Assembly (NCBI GenBank): GCA_018466975.1
Contig: CM031554.1
Location: 186,001-250,000 of the forward strand
Length of the DNA stretch: 64,000 nucleotides
Source of the DNA: Sparassis latifolia
Taxonomy: Eukaryota; Basidiomycota; Agaricomycetes; Polyporales; Sparassidaceae
Direction: 5' to 3'
Shown: positions 23,701 to 34,372 of the stretch, one piece after another
Position numbering within the stretch: the first letter of the stretch is position 1
How the letters are laid out: each line of letters opens with the position of its first letter
Made by a program: the position numbers and the translations under genes
The notes under the pieces: generated by a model
The model's database searches: none
What the model was told of the DNA's origin: nothing
Seen by the model: only the letters and a program-made list of their open reading frames with translations

Positions 23701-24687
23701 TCGGCGGACGACAATGATGACACCGACATGGAGCCTGTAGAATCGCTATGTGGTGACGCGGAACGTGGCGAAGACACTACAACGCTGGGAGAGTCTGTCG
23801 TCTCGCGAGAGCAGGCTCGGGAGTCCGCGCTATATGGGGGAGATGATGAAGAGGACGAGGATGAGGATGAAGAAGAGGCACACGTTCCTGTCTTCAGAAA
23901 AAAGTTGGGATATTTTGATCTCCATCCAGAGCGACGAGCTACCCGGAACGACGATGACGACCCCCGCGACCGCTTCGAAAGACCATCCCTTGAGAGTGAA
24001 GAGCTCCATAATGACGTCCCGATTGTGGTGGAACCCCCAACCCCCGTACATCCCGTGCATCCTGTGCATCCGAAGCTCGATGGTACATCTTCATCGTCGT
24101 CATATTCCAAGTCGTCATATTCTAAGTCGTCGTACTCCACAGATGACCGCACAAAGGCTGAATTCACCCCCAGCACGTCTTCCATGCAGTCGAATGCTGA
24201 CACCAGTCCCTTAAGGGATGCGGCAGCCAACCTGTCGTCATTGGGCAGACGTTCCCCGCTGCCACCCTCTGATGACAATAGAGCCGGGCCCTCTTCCATC
24301 AGGCCTCTGCCAACACCGAGCAAGACTGCTTCGCTCATCGAGTTGTACCGTGAGCGTGAACGTTCCGCGATCTCTAGTCCTGCACCCATTCCCGCCTCGC
24401 GCTTGCCTGTTCGTACGATAGCCTCGCTCCAAGCGCAGTCTTCACCAACAGAGCGTTCACCCTCTCCATCTGGACATGTCCCTGTACCACCGGCGGCAAT
24501 TTCTCCCACAGCGGGAACATCTGCGTCAGTTGCAATGCTCTCGGAGACAGAGGAGTCAGATGTGGACGCGGAGTCTTTACCCTCAGATCGGGAGCCCAAC
24601 CTTCCCAACCGGTACGTCCATGGTGCGCCTTTGCATAATGTCACCGAGGAAGAAGAAGAAGGAGAAGAAGGAGGAGAAGAAGAATAG
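20791..24687 (+). CDS. Msb1/Mug8-domain morphogenesis protein
   Basis: Msb1-type proteins act with Rho GTPase pathways in polarised growth and wall synthesis (family knowledge). Four exons, 20791-21427, 21494-22389, 22458-22793 and 22855-24687, add to 1233 residues with exact frame. The N-terminus MPSLFSRARTISTPKK leads to the conserved region with DYGYLSYGRHVVLGLEEVA and TRGLTTPFIFSTLALDV, then NYPEAHFAEFLAPLEPILQ, matching the RhoGAP-like Msb1 domain over about the first 450 residues. ECNWALVEFKSLP and LFEEFVPWEYQQQL lie further on. The last 600 residues are low-complexity, Ser/Pro-rich and acidic (a DEDEDEEE run and a terminal EEEEEGEEGGEEE), with short VHPVHP and YSKSS repeats. ATG 20791 is preferred because the open frame upstream offers no other ATG. 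Confidence 0.9.
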
Positions 24688-25588
24688 GAACGTTGACGAC
24701 GATAGTACAGCATTGCGTTCTGCTGCAGTGTGCGTACTACCGTTCCACATTTGTGCTTAACAATTCTGCCACTGTATATGCGGGGTCCTCCTGGCCTGGT
24801 CGCTTGGGACGCTCGTACGTATACCTACATATTCTGGGGCAGCATGCGTGCTGCGCGCTTTCACTCTCATTTTGTTTTATGCTTTCTCTTTGTGACAGCA
24901 CGGCCGCCGAACCTTCAGGCACCGCGCCCTCCGAACGCTATCCGTTATCAGCTATATACTTTACGTTGTCCCCTCGTTAGCGATACCTCATACGGCTTGC
25001 GACTCCAGCGCCGCATTCTAATCGTTCCTTGTCGTGTCTTCCCCATTCCTCGTCTTGATTCCACTGTTGGTATCTACGTACATATGCTTCTCGTGCCGCT
25101 ATGTTGTTCTGCAATAATCTCATGTTCAAAATCGTGCTCGATAATTCGCAATACGAGGGTACCGGTGGTAGTTCGAGATGGGAATACTGTGTAAGGTGAC
25201 TCGTAACGTAGTGCAAATTACCCCGACCAGCACGAGATCTGATATGCTGTTCGTCAGCGCAAACTTCCTCCGCCAGATTGACAGTCCTGTCACGCCGGTC
25301 ACGCGCGGAATTACAGTCCGTTTACAGTCCCTCCTGCCTAATCCGTCCACGCGCGTCGCCTGACCGAGCGCCGGCGCGAGTCCCCAGCCAGCCTCGCTGA
25401 ACGGAAGGAAAACGGACGTCGGACACGAGAGGACATGCGAGCGCCGCACGCGAAGGTCGCGGTGCGTCCGCGAAGGTCGGTTAGCCAGACTGCATGCTCC
25501 CCATTCGGCGCGATGCGGTAGATAAGGGCCCGACAGGGCGGTGCATAGGATTAGCGAGAGTACTACAAGTAGACAAATATACACGTAG
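24688..25588. other. 3' flank of the Msb1-type gene up to the repeat island
   Basis: No gene is supported. Frames on both strands are short and uncharacteristic. The string TTACAGTCC occurs twice in close succession near 25311-25330; the same motif recurs near 59.7-59.8 kb. The boundary of repeat copy A follows at 25589. Confidence 0.4.
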
Positions 25589-25614
25589 TCACCGGAGACG
25601 GGGACTAATATCTA

Positions 25615-26130
25615 AGTTCCTTACATTGTGGGAACATCCGGCCTAACATTGTACATGTATGACGGCCCGTATGTAGCTCCGATGGTCGAAAATATGTTTA
25701 CAATGTAAGGCCTGATGTCTGGGCATGCGATACCCAAATCACACATTGATAATGTGTGATATTGCGACATATACAATGTTCGCAAATGGCTATGTTACCA
25801 TATAACATTCGTCCGAAAATTTTAGGTCTCGTTCGGCATGTCCGGCGGGAAGAAATTCTGATCGACATTATGCCTTTCAGGGCAGACAACAGATTAAATA
25901 TCGAACTAGTATAAGGGCGACACAAAGTTACAATGTATGATCATTTGACATTTGACATTAGAGTCTATATATGAGGTGAGATGTCAGGGCCTCACACCCT
26001 CGACCTAATATTCAAACTGTAAGGAGGTCGGACACCCATAGCGCCGCTAAGCGGCTTGACGAGTGGCACACTCGATGGCCGCTTAGTGGTCATTGGATCG
26101 CCAAGTGTACCGCTCAGCGGCTTTTCAACT
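25615..26130. repeat. Subterminal region with many short palindromes (copy A)
   Basis: Within about 350 bp the motif ACATTGT or its complement ACAATGT appears repeatedly in both orientations (for example near 25623, 25649, 25699, 25769 and 25929), with related palindromes such as ACACATTGATAATGTGTG. Next to the gene end, three variants of CCGCTAAGCGG occur between 26040 and 26120. The same arrangement is present in reverse at 52.2-52.74 kb. Such clustered subterminal repeats are typical binding sites for DNA-transposon proteins. Confidence 0.6.
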
Positions 26131-26294
26131 GGTCGTGGGAGATCGCACAAGCACAAGCACAAGTTCAATCAAAGGAAGTACATTAACTGTATATAATGAG
26201 AAAGCGGCAAACGACAGGACATCGACAAACAGCGCAGGATGCAACGACGAGGGGCAAGGGACAGGAACAGCACGTAAAATTACGAGGAAACCAC

Positions 26295-28648
26295 TTATTT
26301 GCACACAAGCTGGGCCAAGTCATCCCTATCCACCCTAAGCGTCCTGCCGCCTTCTTCCAGTACTAGAACAAGCGGGTCTGCCACGCCCCGCATCGTTTTG
26401 CCGTACGCTCCGAAGTTGGGGCCACGCTTACACACGATCGCATAATCGCCAGGGCCTGGTCGCAATATGGCGAGGTCTTGGAGAGAGACATCGGCATATT
26501 CCAGCTTTCGCATCCGGTATTCGCATCGCACCTTGCCGTCCACTGGGGAGGCTCCCTTCACCGTGGTCATCAGCTTGTCTCGGAGTTGACCGGCTGTGCA
26601 CATGAACTTGAAGCGATAAGTATGGAACGCAGGTGCCACAGCCGCATCCAGCATCCATCCATTGGGTCCTGATGTGAATTCAGCGGACATTTTGTGTTGA
26701 TAATGAGGCTACGCACCATTAGGTTCGACTGAAGACATCGATCCATTGGGTCCTAATGTGGATTCAGCGGACGCTCGGTAGTGGCAGCGCGGTTACGCAC
26801 CATCAAGTTCCACCGAATACGCCCACGCCGAATCTGTGTCGTGTGACGCGGGTTCTAATTCGTGGCCCAATGGGGTCCGAGGCCGCTCAGGGAGCGGACC
26901 ACGCTCCACCGTGTCGATGTTGCCCCTGCAATGAGGCAGTTAGATATGACCAGAACTACAAGTAATGAATCTTACCTTTCTTCTGACCGGAATGCGATCT
27001 CGGGCTTTCGGAACAAGAGGACGCCCCTCGAGGTTAAAAGCTTGGCTTCAAGCTCAACCTCGTAATCGCCGTGGTACGTGACGTTTCGCAATGTGCCTAC
27101 AAATCCCTTCAAAGGGCCTTTGATGACACGCACCGCTCGCCCGATGTCGGGATTCCGTCGGTCAGGATGCTTGAGGGCAAGCTCCATCTCCACCTCTTCC
27201 TCCATTTGCGTCTCAGAGCGTGAGGGGCGCTGCTCTCCCGGCCTTGATACTGTCACCGACAGCTGTATCGAGGTCCATTCCGCCTCGGACTCTGTGAGTA
27301 AGAGATCCCAGGGTAACACATGATGCTACATCGAGTTTTGAGCATCGATAACATCGCAGGTGGTGGGACATACCTCAGAGGTTTCCAACACAGAAGAAGT
27401 ATGAAAGACTCCCATTATTGGGTTTCTAGTTCACTGAGAAAAGTTCAGTACTTGGAAGCATCGTCGTACGTAGAACATACATGCTGAGGAAAGTTTTCCG
27501 CTATTAAGGATTGCAATTGCATGAGAAGTGCACAACGTACCTCGACTTTGTTCACGTGAACAATCATGACATCGAAATCATCCACGGCAATCACTTGCCC
27601 TTCCAAGCCCGCATGGAGGCCCGTCTTAACTTTGACCGCATCGCCAACTGCCCAAAGGGGGTGTAACTGAGTTACAGGTAGCACGAGCGACGAAAGTTCG
27701 TCATCCAACTTCTTGTGGTAGAGATTGGTTAGCGTAGCCTGTCCATTAATGACTGAATGCACGACACCGATGAGGCCGCATTGCTCGCCCTGTATAACGA
27801 TCATACACGTGCCTGCAGCCGGTTCGAAGTCAACACAGAATAGAATGAGCTTTGCTATCGCTGTCTTTGGCACGAATTTCGCCGCATTAAAGACGAATAC
27901 GTCGTTTCGAGTCGCGTGGACGTCGAAAGTCACCCGGTCCAAAGTGAGTTCGAGCTGCAGGAGGCCGCCTTTGAACTTCTTGCCCTTGAGAATATGTATC
28001 AGCTGATCACCTTCGCTTTCTGTCACAGCCTCTCTGAACAACTCCTTCAGTAATGCTGGCGGCATCGGTTGCTGAGAAGTTCTTCCGTGCTGCCGCTTTT
28101 TTGTAGTAGGCAAGCGCGGAACCACCCAGACGCGGAGGAGAGAGTCCTCTCACGACTCCACGAAGGCCACATCGTGCTTATATGTACCACGCGAGATGCA
28201 CACCCAAGGAGAGAGGAAACCATTTTCCGTGGCTTGAAGGTGGATTTCATCGGGGGCAAGAGAGACGACTGCACCACCCGACTGCGAGGCCCGCTGTGCA
28301 CGTCTAGCCGCCATGTCTCTCTCCGTAATAGACCGGGCCATGGCTTCTGCGTCAGCAGCATCGTCGCCGACACATGCATTATCAAGACGCGCCCGAGCTT
28401 GTTGAGTGCATTTGACGTCGGCAAGCAACTCGGCTGGAAACAAGCTGTAAGATATATCCAATAATGCAGCTGAGACACTTACCCAGTTCCTCCTCCTCTT
28501 CTTCTTCTTCCTCCTCCTCCTCCTCCTCGTCGTTGTCGACGATAGCCTCGATATCCAAGTATGGGTTCTTGGCATTCCATGCATGAGGATTGAAAATGTA
28601 AGAACCGACTGCAGTACTTACCGCTTTCCGCGCACGCTTTGAAGACAT
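26295..28648 (-). CDS. KOW-motif protein resembling Spt5 repeat region (copy A)
   Basis: KOW motifs bind RNA or polymerase partners in Spt5/NusG proteins. The start MSSKRARKA is followed by NPYLDIEAIVDND and a 14-residue glutamate run made by a GAG/GAA microsatellite. Four KOW-like units can be seen: WVCISRGTYKHDVAFVE, WAVGDAVKVKTGLHAGLEGQ, IGRAVRVIKGPLKGFVGTL and GDYAIVCKRGPNFGAYGKTM. No NGN domain is evident upstream of the first. Near the end two mini-exons each carry the codons for PNG, joined by GT-AG introns, and the protein ends DDLAQLVCK. Long frames are open (27445-28125, 26295-26690), but the junction around 27320-27445 could not be spliced without a stop. It may therefore be two genes or carry one lesion. 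Similar KOW genes are common repeats in mushroom genomes. Confidence 0.68.
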
Positions 28649-29550
28649 GGCAGCGTCAGTGGTACCGAGAGGTCAGAATAGTGTCCGTTAGATTTGAGCA
28701 ATCGTATCTTATGAGACGTCGCTTGGAGTACACGAGGCTTCGACCACGAGGCGTTCATCACCAATCAGCCCACATGTACAATTACTTCCGAGTAACATGT
28801 GCAATGTCCTTCAACGTCACACTGCTGGTGATGAGGTGTCACCGAGAAGATTTCCGATGTAGCGGCTGCTCCTGCAGTTGTGCGTGAGCATGCACAAGCA
28901 CCGCATTCTCCTATACATTGAGAAACATGTCAGTATAGCTACACTGCCCTTCGTCCATATCGTGCACATACATTATTGTCAGCCTGTCAGCCTATCAACC
29001 TCAGCGTGTACAATCAACCTGGCGTGATCTGGCTGTAACCGCACGGGTGCGTTAATGTCAAGGGTCTTCAGAAATTTTTACGCGTAAGGTAATCAATAAC
29101 CAAATCGGCTGCAATTCGATTGTATCCCACTCTGGTATGCAACCGGCGCAAAAGGGCGATGAAACAAACCGTCCAGCAGCTTGGCTACCTATACTATAGC
29201 TAAAGATAACGAGGACCCCACAAGAATAAATAACAATGAAACTACAAAAGGGAGCGAACTACACTACAACGTTACTAAAGGCTCCAGGCCACATAGCGAA
29301 TGACAAGCGCTACAGCCGAGAGATGGTGGTGGAACGAGAACAAGAGGAAAGAAACGCCCATTCCACCTCCAGCGGAGTTTTGACGCATCCCGTCGCTTTG
29401 TCCCGCGCAAATAAGGCAGCCACACATCACGGGCCACTTGTCACGAGCCGCTTGTCATGAGCCGCTTCTCAGCCTCTGTTTGTCTCGCACAAATAGACTG
29501 CGTGCGCCATCTGGCCGCTGTCCAGAATTTGGGTGCCTTCTTCCTTGCCT

Positions 29551-29904
29551 TCAAATTTCCATCATCCCTGCGATATCGGCCAGTTCTTCCGTCGCCGTGT
29601 CTGCCTCCTCCTCCTCGCCCATGCCCTCCTCGCCGTTGTCATTGTCGACACCATTGCCCTCTTCCGCTTCAGTGCCATCATTGCTGCCCTTTTCCTCGCC
29701 CACTTCGATGCCCTGAGGGCTTCCTTGTAATGCCCTCTTCTGCGCAGGTGCCCTCTTCCTCGCTGAGCCGTTCTCGTGCGCACCGCCGCGCCTGTTTGAA
29801 TTAGGGGCCGATAGTATACATTGTATTAGAACCTGTATCATAGCCATCCGAGCCACATCTCTGATGATTGAGCGCCATATCGGGTTTGTACCAAACATAA
29901 ACAT
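29551..29904 (-). CDS. Conserved 117-aa ORF of the repeat family (copy A)
   Basis: Function unknown. The frame starts MFMFGTNPIWRSIIRDVARM and ends ADIAGMMEI. The first third is hydrophobic and amphipathic, the middle is basic (SARKRAPAQKRALQ), and the last 50 residues are strongly acidic (DNDNGEEGMGEEEEADTA). The same 117-codon frame is open in copies B and C with only substitutions. A possible intron (GTTCTA to ACAG) falls inside, so the true product may be spliced differently. Confidence 0.4.
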   Translation of the reverse strand: MFMFGTNPIWRSIIRDVARMAMIQVLIQCILSAPNSNRRGGAHENGSARKRAPAQKRALQGSPQGIEVGEEKGSNDGTEAEEGNGVDNDNGEEGMGEEEEADTATEELADIAGMMEI

Positions 29905-30195
29905 AAGAACCGCGAAAACGCACCATTAATTGGCGCCTGAGCTGCTAGAACAACCCACAGGCCAATATTGGCTCTGCTTGAAAGCCCAGAACCGTACGTT
30001 GTTGCCCATGGACGCATCGTCCACGGCTCACTCTGGCTATACAGATATTACAGATGCTACATAACAATCACTCGCAAATACCGGTCCTTCGTCAAGGTCT
30101 CGACGTCTCCGCTTTCTACAATACCTGGCGCGTATTCATGGAATTGGTCGGAAATTACAAGGATCGACCACCTGAGCATACCATGTGAGTGCTCT

Positions 30196-31169
30196 AGTCC
30201 CACTGCGATGCACCCCACTTACACGACATTTGCCATGTACACCAAGCTGTGCTGCGACCTGAAGAAGATTCAGGCTTCCGTCTTGGGAGCAGTGGCATTC
30301 AATTTCCCGTATAGCTTTCCAGTCTTTAGCTTTTGCAAAGAGCTTGATATGAACGACTTTGGCCTGCTCATCGTTCAGCTTCCGTGCTGGGATCTTGATG
30401 CGCAGGACTACGTTGGGCTTCTCCGCGATAGGTGAGTCAGTACGTTTTCTCGTCTCACCGCAATTCAAGAGGTCATACCTGATCTTCGCGAGCCTTCTTG
30501 TTAGTTCTCGCATCTTTTTCCGTAAACTCTGCGGGAGCCAATCATTTACTGATCGTGGAATAAATACACGAAGCGTCTCGGTCGCGAAGGCCTGAAGGGG
30601 CTGGAGGAGGCATGCCGGAGGGTTGCAGGTGAGCTCGTTTAGGGCTTTGCGATTGCTCCTGCTCTCCCGAGAGAGCACGTTTGCTGGCTGGCTGCGCCAC
30701 CGTCCCGCCGTCTGCGGGTGCATTTGACTATAACATTGGTCACCACATGGTTGAACGTTGCAATCATAGGCTTACATGCTTGTATGTCAGACGCACTCGT
30801 TTTGCTCGTCGCTCCGCATTGCGCTCTTCGGGCGATTTACGCTTGCGTGTGATCTCTGACGTCGACTTCTCAAGAGGTGCTGAGGCTGCAGTATCCTTGT
30901 GTGTGTAAGGACCGAGCGTTGGAGCTGCAGGGGCATGTCGCTGACTACTGTAAGTGCCTTCTGCTATGTTCGCTGTGAGATTTACTCACATATTTCCAGA
31001 GTGCATCGATGTAGTCCTGCTTTACTGTGTTCGACCAGCCAGTTGGTGTGACCGTTAAATTGTGCTTGTTGCAGAGTTTCGTAAGTATGTCCACCGTGTA
31101 CCTGCTAAAAGTTGATTTACTGTACTTTTTCCGTAGCAGTGTCTGTTCGGCTCGTTCGAGGTCGAACAT
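30196..31169 (-). pseudogene. SAP-like DNA-binding protein gene, 3' end truncated at repeat junction
   Basis: Starts MFDLERAEQTLLRKKYSKST. Residues 25-60 (VDILTKLCNKHNLTVTPTGW with KQDYIDALWKY) resemble SAP-type or related helix-turn-helix DNA-binding domains. Exon 1 splices through an intron ending at a CAG acceptor near 30935 into RHAPAAPTLGPYTHKD, then a basic nuclear-localisation-like region KRKSPEERNAERRAKRVRL. A further intron leads to TAGRWRSQPANVLS, FATETLRVFIPRSV and LPQSLRKKMRELTRR, and then KPNVVLRIKIPARKLNDEQ. The frame runs into copy A at about 30195, where the original C-terminus is lost. Family not identified beyond the SAP-like segment; probably a mobile-element protein. Confidence 0.5.
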
Positions 31170-31324
31170 GGTCAGCGGTCTACGGTTGCCTGATTCTTTT
31201 GGATATGTCAGTCGCCTGCAATCCTTATGGAGTGTGCGACTTGAATTGGTAAGACTATTGTTCTATTGTCCACCGCGACTTAGCGCGAAGGCGCGACCTC
31301 TCCCGGCTTTGAGCTTCCCCATCC

Positions 31325-32072
31325 ATGACCAGCATGCCCCAACTGCCGATAACGAAACATCGCATCCAGCGCCAGTACCAACCCTCATCGGGACGCATGC
31401 GTTTCGATGCCGAATGCCTTCTCACTCCTCCTCCCTCATCGGCAAGGTCGAAATTCCACCTTATCAAGCCTCAATCAGATGTTCAGGCTGGCACACGCCA
31501 AAGCATTGCTAGCGATGCGCATTCCCCAGGAGCTGATGCAGCAGCGTCAGAACCCATCATCCCTAAGCCTGACGGCCAAGTAGGTTGCCCAGGCCGAGGA
31601 GGTTACACGCTTAGCGATGAGTTAGGGAGACACGGGTGGGATACCGCGAAGTATGACAAGTTTCTGGTATGAAGCATATCTTGCAATGTTTTCAAAGACT
31701 GTAGCTGACTAGCAAGTACAGAAGGACATCGGTGACTTGGCAGTCAGGTATTTGGAATTGGACAAGACAATCTCGAAACAGAATCAGACGATGTTGGACG
31801 CAGTGTATGCCCAGGTACGTCGGGTAGTTGCATACGCGATCGGCACTGACGGTTACAGAACTTCATCAGGCTACGAAGCTCTATCCCCAGCTCGCGCACT
31901 ACGAGAAGAGTTGGCCGATCAGAGACGTTCTGAAGACCAAGTTAGAAAACACGACCTACATGACCAAGAAGGATAGGGGGAAGGAGCAGGAGGCCCACGC
32001 ATCTGTAAGTATAGTTTGAACCTCAAATGACCGATGCTTATTTGTCTGCAGGTTGCACCGGCCGTGTTGTAA
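31325..32072 (+). CDS. TE-associated protein of an expanded Agaricomycete family
   Basis: Function unknown. Four exons splice in frame: a first exon with PKPDGQVGCPGRGGYTLSDE, a second with LAVRYLELDKTISKQNQTM, a third starting at 31870 with ATKLYPQLAHYEKSWPIRD and KLENTTYMTKKDRGKEQE, and a short last exon VAPAVL. The order PGRGGYTL, then a linker, then a YPxLxxYxxxWP(I/V)RD block is what I recall from highly repeated hypothetical proteins in mushroom genomes, usually near transposons. No catalytic motif is visible; it may be a DNA-binding accessory protein. The N-terminal exon start is uncertain because the region before PKPDG is low in signal. Confidence 0.6.
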
Positions 32073-32276
32073 AATATCCTGCATTGTTGTACTGCTCTCG
32101 ATTTTAGTCATGAATGTAGACTCAATTGTTTGGATTCGAGCGGCGCCCTACATGCGCTCATGTAGCATTATCCCATGTTGTTTCCAGATCTGCGCTGTAT
32201 GAGTCGACCCCATTTGCACCAATGGTCAGTAAAGTTATAAGTCGGCTGTCCCGGGCTGCTGCCTGAATGGGGGATA

Positions 32277-32672
32277 CTAAGGCTCACAAGATCGTCGGCA
32301 TGCCCAGTTGGCAGTAACACAAAAGTAACGCATATGTCACAGACAGTAACGCGTGCCGTTTTGTTACTCCGCTCGGCAGCCTAATGCGCGAAGGTCGTGA
32401 CCGTGTCGTTGTGAACGCCACCACTTGAAACCCCGCTGCCGACGCTCGCCGCAAACTTCGGCCAGTGACTAGCCAGTGTGAGTCTGCGTTACATTGGAGG
32501 TCAAGAAGGGACTCCTCCAATACCGATCCGTTTGAGCTCGTTCAACCTCAAGAATGTTGTAGTACTATAAAATCATACATATAAGAGATAACTAAGTGGT
32601 AGAGGCAGGGGAAAGGGCTAATTGAGCGAGGTGCCGACTTGGGGGGCATGCCGACGATCTTGTGAGCCATAG
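32277..32672. mobile_element. Short inverted-repeat element (MITE-like), copy 1
   Basis: The ends CTAAGGCTCACAAGATCGTC and, inverted, CTATGGCTCACAAGATCGTC match over about 30 bp and include TCGGCATGCCC. TA dinucleotides at 32275-32276 and 32673-32674 flank the element, as expected for a TA target-site duplication of the Tc1/mariner type. The 396-bp interior has no convincing gene. Another element at 60912-61213 shares the terminal CTATG and the internal AAGTCGGCA motif. Confidence 0.8.
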
Positions 32673-32901
32673 TATTGATTGCAGCACACATTCACCTCCA
32701 CCTTCACCGAGCTTCAGTCTTTCCACGACGGGAGCAGACGATACATTGAATTTATAAGTAGACAACAAACGCGACTGACAATCTCCATACGGTCCCTCAG
32801 TGAAATGCCCCATGCACAGCCGACTGCCTCCCAACAGCCTTATGGCACCTACATGCACATCTGATCAGTCAAGTAATGTACCGACTCATCAAAGACTTAC
32901 G

Positions 32902-33175
32902 TTAGATGCCAGTAACATTGCAGGAGCACGGCGCGGAGGAGAGCGATGTACCTTCCTTGCCGCTGACAGGGAAGACCTTGCGAACGAGCATCATGGACTG
33001 GTCTACATCCTCGACGAGCTGCTTGGTCCTATATACGCTGGCCCTAAGGGTCCGAACCTCCTCCTGTAAGTCACTAATGGAGGACACCGAGGCCATGTAA
33101 GTGCTCTCTGTAAACAATGTTAATATCGATTCAAGTCAAAATGTATAATCATCACTTACGACCACGACTAGCCAT
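32902..33175 (-). CDS. Small coiled-coil protein (copy B paralogue)
   Basis: Two exons give about 72 residues: MASRG, then after a GTAAGT intron a segment with SVSSISDLQEEVRTLRASVY, whose heptads suggest a coiled coil. A TATATATA box (about 33265-33273) and a run of CCA triplets lie upstream; both are also found before the paralogue at 46.8 kb. The acceptor used in the paralogue reads GG instead of AG here, but a different acceptor a little upstream keeps frame. Function unknown. Confidence 0.5.
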
Positions 33176-34015
33176 AAGGATCAGTTTGGACAGCAGTGGG
33201 GGAATGGTGGTGGTGGTGGTGGTATGCTCCGAACGTGAGATGGGGAAAGACTCGGAGACACCGCAATATATATAGGCATAGTCATGAGACCCTATTATAT
33301 AATTATAGGTGGAATACTATTAGTGACCGACATGCCCCAGAAGGGTGATACTTCTTTCTATGCAGTTTGAGCATTCCATATGCTACAGAAAAAATATCTG
33401 AAGCCGAAGACAGTCGGGCAACATGGCACAATATATTTCCTCTGATCATCGGCATGTCGCGACACTTTTAATACAAAATTTTATACAAAATCCCACTATC
33501 CCGATTCCTACTTAGCTGTGAAGCTTTGAAGGGTTCTAGCGATGACAGAAGCAGTGTGAAAATCTAACCCTTTTTTTCAATGGCCGGGAAAGAACTTGTT
33601 TTATAAATCTTTACCTTAAATTCACAATGAATTGTGTGCTGGGTATGGGATAGTGGAAGAGGGTCCATATGCTTTCGAGTCTCACGCACGAGCTTCGCGA
33701 GCTTCGCAGGCTTCACCGGTGCCCACATGATGAAAGAACTTGATAACGAATACATACATTCTCCGACGACAATGCAGCGCAAGATAACAATGAATACGTT
33801 CTCGGATGACAAACTATACATGACCCAACACACGAACAGCTAACCCCTAAAGGTTGCTCAGCGAACTAGTGGAGGAAGTGAATAAAGACTACATCAGTAC
33901 AAGGTTGAACACGTGTACGCACTGTCGGCAATGACCTCTGCACAGAGAGAGTCCATGGCATCGGCTGTGGCATCTACTATTTGGCTGAGCTCCTCCGTGT
34001 CTTGTTCTGACTCGT

Positions 34016-34228
34016 CTAAACATTTCCGCATCGCACAAATATCCGCGCATGCTCACGCTTCAGGTCCTCGATCTCCTTCAGTAAGGACGTGCGCGTGTTC
34101 GACGAAGGCGGATGGGATGTGCTCACCACGTCTGTCTCGGTACTAGATTTTGGACATTGGACCGGGGACACGGAGACCTGTAGGCGAGTAACATCAGCAA
34201 CTGAAATGTGGACAGCGAACTTCCGCAT
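34016..34228 (-). pseudogene. Truncated copy of the second coiled-coil gene (copy B)
   Basis: The first 59 codons match the ORF at 47440-47919 (VSVSPVQCPKSSTETDV, SLLKEIEDLKRE), then the sequence diverges and stops after RIFVRCGNV. The coiled-coil extension present in copy C is absent. Probably a decayed duplicate. Confidence 0.4.
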
Positions 34229-34372
34229 CCACCTTGTCTGACATATTTGCAGCCGACTTTTCGAAATTCTGAGGGAGTAGCATGGACAGCGAAATCCGGG
34301 ACGGATGGCGATAGGTTCGCGTTATCAGCCTGGCAGCAGCAGGCAGGATATATAAAGGCAACATACCTGGGA

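Larger units (their letters stand above)
25589..30195 (-). mobile_element. Repeat family copy A (KOW-gene element), inverted orientation
   Basis: This segment aligns, as reverse complement, with 48.2-52.756 kb (copy C); the ends coincide at TCACCGGAGAC (start here) and GTCTCCGGTGA (end of C). It holds a subterminal palindrome region (25.6-26.1 kb), a KOW-motif gene, an untranslated spacer, the 117-aa ORF and the start of a small divergent gene. Homology stops abruptly near 30195, where copy C continues but A runs into a SAP-like gene fragment. No transposase is recognisable inside, so it may be non-autonomous or a segmental duplication. Copy A has the better-preserved reading frames. Confidence 0.78.

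Noticed and set aside
23616..24713. 365-codon minus-strand open frame opposite the Msb1-type gene
   Set aside because: It mirrors the low-complexity acidic Ser-rich coding strand; its long Ser runs are the antisense of Glu/Asp codons.
28486..28526. GAG/GAA tandem run as a possible regulatory microsatellite
   Set aside because: It encodes the glutamate run of the KOW protein in frame in both copies, so coding explains it.
25589..30195. Copy A and copy C as long terminal repeats of one giant element
   Set aside because: They are inverted, internally gene-bearing and unequal in extent; they look like separate insertions or segmental copies, not terminal repeats.
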